NCBI GenBank assembly: GCA_021234535.1
Contig: CM037840.1
Span: 9,216,643-9,280,642 of the forward strand
Length of the DNA stretch: 64,000 nucleotides
Origin: Stichopus chloronotus
Lineage: Eukaryota > Echinodermata > Holothuroidea > Aspidochirotida > Stichopodidae
Direction of reading: 5' to 3'
A model generated the notes under the pieces. The model searched no databases. It was given only the letters and a program-made list of their open reading frames with translations, and was not told the DNA's origin. Both the position numbers and the translations under genes were made by a program. Shown here one piece after another: positions 50,301-60,838 of this stretch (positions are counted from its first letter, which is position 1; each line of letters opens with the position of its first letter).

Positions 50301-53300
50301 GCTTTGCTTTCCTTCACAGATGATGGTTAAGAACAGAATGACGTGGGATTTGGATTATCAGGATAAATTCTGGTACGTATCAAAATATATTCTCTTTAAT
50401 GAATCTTAGCAGTCTCTACCAATATAAATATTGCCATTGATGCTATTCTTAATTCAGTCTTTTGCTCAGTTCTAGGTTTGGTTCACCAAGCTGAGAATGT
50501 CTTCTTCTAGATATGGTCTGTATCAATTTGAGGGATAAACTTTAACAATAGATACAAATTGATAAGAGGATTGAGAATTCACACATTGACCCTAAATCCA
50601 TACTACTACACATAGAGACACAGGAACCACGCAGGCAGTGGGGAAAGCTTCCACTCCTGCTCTTTGGCTGGGGAAGTGGCAGTAAGGTGCCCTTTTTTCT
50701 AAAAAGAAATAATGTTACTTGGTTATACATAAACTTTGGCAAGTTAATATATAAATGTGGATATGATGTTCATTTCTAGACCTCTTTTTTTCAAATAAAC
50801 GCATATTATCATTTAGTCACCATTTTAGGCGGTGGCGTTCCGTTTGGTGACAAAGACATATTTCCGACGTTAAAAGAAAGTGAACTTCTCAAAAAGGCTG
50901 CCGCTACTCTCATAAAAGACATCGCACCTTTTTGGCTATACATGTAGGATTTAGGTGAAAGCAAACCTGACATGATATTACAACTGAGACTATAAGTTTG
51001 AGAACACTTACCTTCTTGTGTTTTTTTTTTTTTTTTATTGCTATTTTTCTTCTTTATTCTTCTGTCTCTAATTTCAGTCATTGCCTTTTCGAGTTTCAAC
51101 AACCATCTTTGGGCCAATCCTTTGATGTTTATTTGACCTTTGACCAACCCGACGTCACGACTCAGAGCGTTTTTATTCAGCTGAATTTGAACGATAAAAT
51201 CAAGTCGATAGAAGACGTTGAAGTAAGCATTTTAATCCGTTTATTTGAGAAATATTCTCTGCAAAATTACAGCATTAATTGTTATTTGTCTAAATAAGCG
51301 CTTTCTAAGGGCTTTTTAGTATGTATTTTCTGATTCCTTTACAAAGGAGGAGTCAATGTTAATTTTATTGACTTTGAATGTTAGTGTTTACATCGTATCT
51401 AAAATTCAGGCTGAGGTAATTATAGTCGGTCGGGTATCCGGGTACCCGAAAATACAACTTTCGTTAGTCTTCGAGTTGTTGTAAAGTCATAATGCCACGT
51501 TTTGTATTGCATGTTAAAATGTAACACCATGTATTCATTTTGCTTTTGGCCGTCTTGTAGAGAAACTTTAGATCCGGATAGTAATTTCAGAACCGGGTCG
51601 TGACATCGGGTCGTTAGGGTACCCGGATACCCGGATACCCAGCAAAAACACTACTGTTAACGCTGTTCAGAATACGTCATTCAATAAACGAACATCACAT
51701 GAACTCCTTTCAAGGGCAGAAAAAAATTGGCATAAAAACAATAAAACTACAGAAATCATATTTGAAAAATTGACGGTTCTTATTATAAGCGCCTTCATGA
51801 TGAATATGCAACAGCTGTACAGGTCTCACTTGTGTATCAAAAACACACTACTTTAGTCGCCACTCCTTTATCGGAATCATAGTTTGGTGAAACTAAGCAT
51901 TATAACTAAACATTATAACTAAGCACCTACAAACTAATGATAGGCGTCATTGATCAGTTGTTTTGACGAACTGAATATTCATTCACTATATACTAGTGTA
52001 CAGTCCCATTGGCTTTTTTCAAATCAGCGCATGGTTAAGTTGGATGAAAATTATCAAGCACTTCATCGCTGTATGTTACTCTTTTTGTCATTATGCCAGA
52101 AAAAGTTGAAGTCACATGGCAGAATACTATATTCCTGTTGATTGCTTGTAGGGACGAAATCAATAAATTAATAAAATGAATAAAAAAATACCACCTGAAA
52201 ACTAATTATTTCCCCAATTTTCTGAATGATTCAATTAAAGGACATACTAAACTTTTGGACATGAAATTTAATAGTTTTTACTTTTTGCCTACGCACGTAA
52301 TCATTTTAAGATTTCTTGGTTTTGGCAAACCACAGACTGTCATCGGTCTACTTTTGCGATCACGCCCTCTGTTTGATGGAGTTGTAGAGGACCTTTCCTG
52401 GACCAAGAAATTTCTCCTCATCCCAGAGGTAGCTGATGACATCTACAAGACCTCACAGATTAATGTAAGGAAGTCTGGAACATTACTATTTACTAAACTG
52501 AAGTCTGTGAAAAATATGTTTGGAGGTATCAACGCACTGCCTCTATTATTCTTTAATCGTCTGTTCTTCATATTTCAAATTTAAAAGGAACTCTTGTCTA
52601 TACAAGAGTTTTATTCACAACGGCCTAAAAAATTGATTCAACCAACAGCAGCGGCATATTTGGGCAGAAATGATGACGAAGACACAACTAAAAAACTATA
52701 TGCTGATGTATAACTATATACACTGATATAAAAAACAGAGAGTTGTAAAGATTGTGTTAGCATAAACAAGTTGTTAGGTTGTTTTCCCTTAAGTACCGTT
52801 TGTATTACAATGATTTCAGTCATAATTTTATTTACTCCATTTCCATGTAGGCCGTTGACTACTTCGACCGACAAACACTGGTTGACGGTTTCCATGACAA
52901 CACAGATAACTTTCATTGTATGACTTGTTCTCTTGTTGTCACCAGCCCTTGTGCGCAACTGCGGTTCATGAATGTAACATGCTTAAACCGCAATTTATCA
53001 TCTGGTGGACCGTTCAGTGAAAATCAGGTATGACGTCACGAAGGTCTTGCTGACCACTTAAACATTGTTACTTATTGGTGATGTCAAATTCGTCTAGGTC
53101 TTTATCATTATTTTCAATCATTATACTTTCTGTGTTATTTCATTAAATGCTCACTCTTATTCTTCTACAGTTTGAAAGTGCGCAGAATCAGACTAGGACT
53201 TGCTCCCTGAACTCCCACCAAACACTGGACTACACCCTGGCGATCTCACGTGACCGGAAAGATATTACTTTCCATTCACGGCTTTCGATTCTCCTCCCTA

Positions 53301-56300
53301 TGTTGGTAAACAACGATGGAAACTGGACCTTGTCTCTGATGGAAGCGGCGACGAAGCTCAGACGTACATGTGACTCCATGGGTCCTGCTACCGGCAGGGC
53401 TATCTACCTTAGTCACTCAGCTGCTACTAATTACGTCATAGCAACCACGTGGTACAACATAAGGGACTGCATCGACAACATCACTCGACGATTAGATGAA
53501 ACAAGATTCCAGGGTTCCCTCGAATCATTCAGATCTAAGTGGTCCTCTGCCATCGATTGGTATTACACGGTGAAGGGTCATTACCATGACGTCATCCGTG
53601 CCTTTGACCTCTGGACATCTGTCGTTAAGTGCACCAGGTACCCTCTGGCGTCATTAAAGGACATAGGGTTATCTCTTGCTGCCGACCTTGTTGATGCTGT
53701 CGACGAGTTATCAGCTGCATTTCGTAGGTTTAGTGATCTCGACCGAATTCCATTTGAGAGATCAATGAATCATACATGGAATATGATTTGGTCATCTACA
53801 AGTACTGAAGCTGTCGAAACTGATATACTGAATAGCGACCTCTATTTCATCGAGATAACCACACTCCTGCTGTCGGTCATCGTTGATACAACTATTGGTG
53901 AGATGAGTTCCTTTATCCCTTCAGTGTAGGTTGGGTCAGGTCGGAGTGATGATTCTAAGAGGGATTGTGAAAGGGATTAGAAGGGCACGGGGAAGGGGAG
54001 GGGATGCGGAACGGGATATACAACCTCCATCTTATCCATCTTGCTTCCCTCTATTTTCTAATTCCAAAATTATCTGTCTCAGATATTTTCCAATTTCTCT
54101 ATTATCTGTCCTACTAGGTATTTTGATAAAGTATTAAGGCCTATTAGATTGTTAGTTATCGAAGACTTTTCCTTTTTTTTCTCTAGGTTTTATAGTTATC
54201 TTGACCCTGACGATCTGCCTCGGACCACGGACGAGGAAAAACCCTCATCAGTCAGCTGGACGAGTTGCTTGCAAAGATGACGTTGACAGAATCTCCTCGG
54301 GAGATGATGACTATGGTAGGATTATGCTCAAATTATTTCAGTAGTATTCTTACTGTTACGCTGTTGTTTTAGCAGAGGTCAGGGGTCAACCAATGACCTC
54401 ATTCACGTAACTATCTCATGGGTTCTGTCAGAGAGTGCCATCAAAACTGTAATGGTATTAGCTCACTTGAAAACGATCACATATCTCATATCTATAACAG
54501 TGTCAAATAACGATGCTAGAGAAAAATCTACTAAACGACTCCACTACTGAAACCTACTGGACTGACTTAAGGTTGCCATGGTTACGGGTTATAAAAGGAA
54601 TTCGGATTCTTTCTTCCTGTTTTCTTTGAACATGTGCACTTTGGTTTACTGAGCTTCTCTCTTTATAAAGTATCTGCTTAATGTCTTGTAGATATTTTTG
54701 TTTCATTTCAGACACCGTCTCTACCTGTAGTACCGACATCGCGGTTACCGATAGCTCCCACACTCCACCGCTGACACCCCGAGATAGTTCTTCTTCGATG
54801 TCCGGTATCGACATTAGAAGTAGATTGACTGTATTTGTGAAAGAGTCTGCTTCTTGGAGCTCTTTCTCTCGACGACCGGTAAACGACCAGATCTCTCTGG
54901 ACAGTGTTTGTATGCTGGATAGATGCCTCTCAGTACGTGACGTCACTATCATCAAATATCTCAGGGAGACACAGAGGTAATGGAAATATTCATCGAGTAG
55001 ACATCACATACATTTAGTAAAGTCTAATCTATTTCCGACCAATTTTTATCTCATGGCATCAACGCAAAACTATATCCTTACTATGTTGCACTAATTATCC
55101 TAGGAATATTGCATCATATTTATTTCAGATGACTTCAAGTTACAAGGAGGGGTCACATCCATTATCCAGTTTTATGATCTCAATCTACGTTTAAGGGCCA
55201 GACTAAAAAAGTTTCAAAACGTCTGATTCATTTTCTTTTGTCTCCAAGCATTCATGCATTGTTTTCTATTTTCCTTCTTCTGTATTGTATATAGATTTTG
55301 CATACAAATGTTGTTTGTAAATTTTTAATGCTGTGTATGACAACTACCAACAAACCCCAAAAATGTACAAAACTGACGTTGGTGTTTGCTTTAAAGAAAA
55401 CAATTAATAACAGCCTAGCATATTAAAACTTCAGTTTCTTATGCTTAGGTACGATCAATATCGATGGTGAATCAAGAATTGACATATGTTATCATTAGAT
55501 AGGAGTAGCACGTTTTCACGGGATTACACCATGACAACATGACAACGTAACATAACACGTGACAAGTTAATGTAATTGTACCTCTATTTTGGTAACTTTT
55601 CTTCATTTTTTGCAGATCCGTCATAACCTTAGGCTACATAACATCATCTTTGCATCATCATGACGTCAGCAGTACCACTGGATCAGACGGGAGCAAAACC
55701 TCCACTTCCTCTGTCTACCAATCAGACAGCTACGAGAGTCTCTTCCATCCACCACCTTTTCATCTAACATGCTATCACCCTCCTCTGTCTCCAGCCTCCA
55801 CCAGTCTTCCATCTTTAACCTCATCCGCCTCCTCTTCTGTCAGATCGCTGTCCTCTTCCCACGTGACCAGGTCCACTCGGTCATCGATGACGTCAAACGA
55901 TGACGACAACCATGAGACAATTGATGACGTCGTGTCGGTGGACGATGTTGCCAACAGTCACCGAGAATTGTCTTCATCCCTCGTCAGTTCTCCATCTAAC
56001 CACGACTCTCCAATCGTGGATGATGACAGCGACTCTAATGACAACAGTGAGGCTTCCAACATCATCGAAGCACTTGTAGCCACCGGTGACGCTACAAACG
56101 TCGTAACTGACGATCCGACATCTTCCGTCATCTCAGTAATTCCGAGTCTTCGATGTATCGCGTCTGCCGAAGCTGACGGTATAGCCAATTCCATCCTAAC
56201 CGATCTGCCTCTCTCCCCTGTCAACGACGACCTCTTCACAGAGATTACGGATCAAATAACCGGTACCGGATATCTGTCGAACGGTCTACTCTACCCGAAT

Positions 56301-56360
56301 CTCGAAGAAGCGTTCATTTTCCTCTCAGTGGCATTCATCCAACATCGTCTTGTCAACTGA
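47331..56360 (+). CDS. Gene B: tandem-duplicated single-pass membrane protein of unknown function (intact copy)
   Basis: Exons 47331-47507, 49252-49377, 50320-50372, 51078-51222, 51320-51415, 52336-52464, 52851-53027, 53171-53897, 54187-54315, 54712-54976 and 55616-56360. All junctions are GT-AG, phases agree, and the total is 2769 nt (922 aa). Signal peptide MIRFFFLLGAIFLLLLAVGP. Ectodomain about 20-525 has cysteines in exons 2, 4, 7 and 8, several N-glycosylation sequons, probable beta-strand segments (QSVFIQLNLNDKIKSIED, MLILLTLNVSVYI) and a helical exon 8 (AADLVDAVDELSAAFRRFSD). Membrane helix about 526-555 across the exon 8/9 junction. The cytoplasmic tail of about 365 residues is Ser/Thr-rich then acidic, ending LPLSPVNDDLFTEITDQITG...HRLVN. 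Retaining intron 8 would end the protein at 53929. No family recognised. AATAAA lies at 56451-56456. The gene has the same exon plan as gene A and very similar introns. Confidence 0.85.
48257..48368. repeat. 28-bp minisatellite in gene B intron 1
   Basis: Four near-identical 28-bp units start at 48257, 48285, 48313 and 48341. Each contains ATGTAGTACAGTAGTACTG, which is itself a near palindrome. Gene A has only a single trace at the matching point (about 34360), so the array grew after A and B separated. Confidence 0.93.
49430..50034 (+). pseudogene. Gene B internal block 1: relic of exons 3-8 with two deletions
   Basis: Compared with gene A block 1, one deletion fuses intron 2 directly to the last bases of exon 4 (about 49430). 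A second runs from the MITE-like element after exon 5 into the middle of exon 7 (about 49693). Exons 3 and 6 are gone and exons 4 and 7 are cut; exon 5 (about 49550-49653) remains, with the same weak donor as gene A block 1. The short exon 8 (49971-50034, FGSGQNQTGTCSLNSYQTLDY then stop) is present. It cannot encode the block and lies within intron 2 of the functional gene. Confidence 0.85.
51431..51640. mobile_element. MITE-like element copy in gene B intron 5
   Basis: Left end CGGGTATCCGGGTACCCG (51431-51448) and right end GGGTACCCGGATACCCGGAT (51617-51636) are inverted relative to one another. It sits about 15 bp downstream of the exon 5 donor, as in the other blocks. Confidence 0.55.
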
Positions 56361-58137
56361 GAGTGATCGAACATTTTCCCAAAAATATCCAAAATTAATT
56401 CATCAAAATTCATCACCAAAATATTTTTTGTCGTAGTCTGCTATAATGGAAATAAAATAATTTAATAACCTAAGATATTTTGTTTTCGTCGTGTCTGGCG
56501 TGTGTCTCCTGATGCCGTACGGAGTTTTCATCCTGGTGAAGCTTTGTCCTATGCTCACCTATAATCCTACGGTGGTAGACTCAGTTGGGACTCAGAAGAT
56601 AGGGGGGGGGGGGGGGGGAGAACAAATGAAGAATTTGCCTAGTGTGAGCCCTTTTCCCCAGTTTCCCATTCCCCACCCAGTTAAAGTATAGGGATTTGTC
56701 AGATTCCGTGTTTATATTGCATTCACATTTCTCTAAAAGAGAATTCCTGAGACTTAATTTTCACTCCGAGATTTACTGAATCCTCAGAGGGGCTTCAGGG
56801 GTTGTTTGATCCGTCTTGAACCCCTTAAGAGAGTTTGCCTCTTGATCCCACCAGTAATTCTAAGACGGCAACCAATAATCCTCCATTCGATAAAGCGGTC
56901 ACCACACGCTAGATTTCGTGCGAAATTGGTTGCCCCCCATTTACACCGGAGCACCCCATAATCCTAGATCTTTTTGCCACCATTGGGCAAACCAAGCTAA
57001 TACGTATACAGTAATATCTTGTCCTATTCTTTCCAGATTTGTAATGTACGATAGTCCTGACATGATTCGTACGTTCCCAGACAATTCCAACCACTGATGG
57101 TTTCTCCGATAGATCCCCTATTTCCATAAACTTAGCCCTTTTCCTAAAGGAATTTTCCTGTAGGTGGAATTTTCCCGGTTAAAAATTGTTCGGTCAAGAA
57201 TTGGAGAGACAGAATTGGGGGGGGGGGGGGGTTGTTTGGTCGGGTAGGGGAATTGGGGGAGTCGTCCGGTCAAAGATTCTTAGGCCTACTGGCCTTTACG
57301 TATACACTGACGCAGAAATACTTCATATGAAACAGACCGTGGTGAAATATATTTGTTTGTTTTAACATTTAAAAACAGACAAATCGTACAAAGGAAGAAT
57401 AGAGATTAAACCATAGTAGATTTCGTTGTATACATGTCTGCAAGAAAGAGTAAAAAGGTAAAGTTACAGAGTACAGAGTAAGTTGTCTAAAATAATCAAA
57501 TTAGTAGAGAAAAAGAAACACACAACCTATTTGAGGAAATGCATTTTCAACACTCACCAGTTTAAAAGGGAATCTAAATTCTTTCTTTAATGTTTTCTGA
57601 CGTGGAACTAAGGGCAAAAACAGTTTCCAACAGACAATGGAACTGAGGCTATTACTCAAATGTACCATATTGGGAGTACAGTTGTTAAAGGCTTTGTGAC
57701 ATGGAAATGACATTTTGAAATATTGACTGAATTAATCATTCAAAAATGTTGAAACTATAAAAAAAAAATTATTATAGTCCATCTAATATTGGCGAATTTT
57801 CCAGATTTCTCTCTTATGACTGCATCGTGAATAAACATTGGCTAAGTATATGCAAATTTATGACGTAAAGAGAGGAACTCTCATGATACGTCTCACATTA
57901 ACCTTCGTTTGCGGAATTTCATTTAGGGGTTCACTCTGCAACTTTTGAGCAACGCCAACTCTTTTCTAAATGCATGTCACGCAACTTTTAAGCTGCTGTA
58001 ACCTTTTTCCTCTGGTGTTTAGTCAAGTATAAAAGATGCTATGTTATCAATACAGAATCCAGAAGTGAATCCAACACACCCACCTCTTCTTAGCCGCCCA
58101 TCTCACTTCCCTAGCAACGTGGAATATATAACAAGTG
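56361..58137 (+). repeat. 3' flank of gene B (duplicate of the gene A flank)
   Basis: Co-linear with 44384-46172 until CGTGGAATATATAACAAG; beyond 58137 the similarity ends. It contains G-runs at 56604 and 57217. No gene is supported within it. Confidence 0.85.
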
Positions 58138-58500
58138 TAATATTAACTTGGATGATAGAAAGTACACAAAATCTAAGCTGGTACTAATGACTAGCAAATA
58201 TCTAGTCCATACAGTGGCCAGTCAATAAAGGGAACTGTATGTTAGTCATTCTTGGCTGGACTTATTAACATATGTACCTAAACTAGTCGAACATCTGGCT
58301 AAATTAGTCAAACAAACTAGTCAGCAGACAAAGAAAACTAGTCGATGGACTTGTTATTGACTAATTTAGTGCTAGTCCAGATGGTGTCCAGTATGACTAA
58401 TATATTGACTAACTTGAGACGGACTAATTTATATCTTAGGAGTTCACTTATTAGGACGGACTAATGCGCTGGACTAACTCAACAAGAAATCAGCCATACA
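58138..58500. repeat. CTAGTC/GACTAG-rich segment with imperfect hairpin
   Basis: The words ACTAGTC, TTAGTCA and GGACTAA recur more than a dozen times in about 360 bp, on both strands. The centre forms an inverted repeat: CATCTGG-CTAAATTAGTCAA at about 58290 against TTGACTAATTTAG...CCAGATG ending at about 58381, with a 7-nt insertion in one arm. It begins exactly where the gene B flank homology ends. Could be a MITE or a small satellite; not coding. Confidence 0.6.
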
Positions 58501-60838
58501 GGAAGATTGTATCTGAATTACATCATTTATTTGCTTCTATTTCACTCAAATATTTTAAACACAGCATTGAAGAATCTAGCAGTTATGATAGTGAGAAACT
58601 GCAGTATAGAACGTAACAACGGACCATCCATTAGCACATGAGTTGCTGCACTGTGAAAAGAAATACTGATATGAACATCTATGATCTTGCATGCCTAACA
58701 ACCATGTTTCAGCTGTAAATTACTCCAATACAATCTTTAGTTATTTGACAGAAAATGGTCACTGGTCCTTAACAGGTAACTAAAAACTAGTGGAAAGGTA
58801 AAACACCCCCAGCACTTGTGGGTACCTAAAGTCAACTAATTAAACATTGAAACACTGAAAATTAAGACTGAAACAGGAAAATCAATTAATGTAATGTACA
58901 TGAGCCTAGTACAATATAAGTCATGTAAAATGTATTGTAATTTGAAAATGTGCTATTTCATTCCAGCCAATGTAAGTTAAATCTACTTTAACAGTTAAAT
59001 TAACAAAACCCTTGCAGAATCAGAATAAATCTTATCTCAAAAACATTCTTGTCAGGAAAGGCAACTTGAAGATATTAAAATTATGAAGAAATTGTAAGAA
59101 ATTGTGAAATATCTAAATCATTAGGTACTCTAGCTTTGTGCAATTCACTTTTCAAGCTGGTAGAAACATTCAGTGTTTGTTTCTCTTCCATAACTGTTTT
59201 GATGTTATAACCAAAGATATTGATTTAAAAAAAACTTATTTAAATTTAAGGTGCGTCTTGTGAATTCCATTTTAAGAACTAAATCTGTCTCAAATAGCAC
59301 GGTAAATGTGTAATATTAATATTACTGGGAGGGGGGGTCATACATAGAAATAACTACTTTCATAATTATCCCCATTAGGCACTCTTCGCATAGGTATATT
59401 TGTTCAAATGGTAATACAATTACAGACTTTAACTACTGCTAGAGACACAGTATGCCTTCAAACACGTAGACCTCACATGTTCTATTTGTAGTGTATTGTA
59501 GTCCAAAGTAATTGATGTGATTAATTGCTTGCTTCCAAGGGGACCAAGGCAAGAAGAATTAGGATGGAAGTTTCTAGATAGAAGAACTTTGTCAAGTGAA
59601 TATGCTTTTGTGACACAAATGTAGGATTATAGGATATATAGGAGTAGCTTTTGACAAATCTTACCAAATCTAATGGAATCATAAAACTCCCTTAACTTTA
59701 CTTTTTTTCCATACAGCATTGACCACAATGACACACACAGAGCTGGTCTGAAGAGTAAGTGCATATAACATCCTCTCTACTTAAGACTTGTAAAATTTGC
59801 GGTGAGCAAATATGCATTATTTTCAGAACATCTTCTTCTCAGACATTTCTTTTTAAAGACAACTAAAAAAGGAGTAATTAAAATTCCTAAAAAAAAAAAA
59901 TAAGAGAGGTCCCCAAAAAAAGAGAAAGTAGAGGAAGTAGGAGTCAATTTAAACCTGCTCCTGGAAGTCAGACTTAGGCCATAGGCTGTGTCAAGTTGAA
60001 ATAACAAAAAAGTGTTACTAAAAGTCTTCATCTGATGTGGAAAAAGTTGCAATACTGTTGCAGGAAGGATCAGAACCACTGTCTCCCCTAATTAGCACCA
60101 ACCCCTCCTACTCCTCTGACAACAACACATCATGAAGTCACATCAATTAATTTTATTACTTTTGCAATAACAACAGAACTGCAATAAACATTTTGACAAA
60201 AAATTATCGAAGAAAAAGCTGTAAAGAAAAATATTCATCCCTAGACATTTACGTGCAAGGAAAATCCTTTATTCAAGTGAATAGCAACTATAATGCTCCA
60301 ATTGAATGATTTGTTTAGCTCAGAGGTAAGCCCCAAATTCTAGATATTATGTTAAGCTTTCGAACAAATTTCCATTTTTGACCTGGATAGTCAACTGTAA
60401 GCAACTGCTTCTTACGTGAGTGCATAATGTCAGCTTTCCATTAGAACAGCTGGATGTTAAGATCGAGTTATTAAAAACTTATAACCATTCAACAAGTTAG
60501 GCTTGAGTAACAATCAACTTGTGTTGGTTCCTTTTGTCTTTCGTCTTGGTATATCTCAAGAGAATTGTCACTAGTGTGCATAGAAAAAGCAGGTTAACAG
60601 GCAAACCAGAGGATGGAGTAGTAATAAATTAGAGGTAGTAAAAAGGTAACCAGAAACCCATTGCAAAGCCAGCAATACTGGATAAAACCATACGTTTCTT
60701 TTGATGTACACAATAGCTTATTACAGTTAGAGTGATTATGCATCGAGGAGAGGGTAGTTCATCTAATGCATTTAATATTACCCTCTGTAAAAACTGCAGT
60801 GTCTTAGACACACCTGGAGGATAGTTTAAGTTGAAAAC
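58501..60838. other. Intergenic or intronic DNA with no supported feature
   Basis: AT-rich sequence with A runs near 59891 and a G run near 59329. Open frames are short, repetitive in composition and lack splice context. Confidence 0.5.

Noticed and set aside
33483..56360. HAP2/GCS1 gamete fusogen or a viral-type fusion protein as identity of genes A and B
   Set aside because: The type I layout is similar, but I see none of the conserved cysteine motifs of HAP2 and no fusion-peptide or Env-like features.
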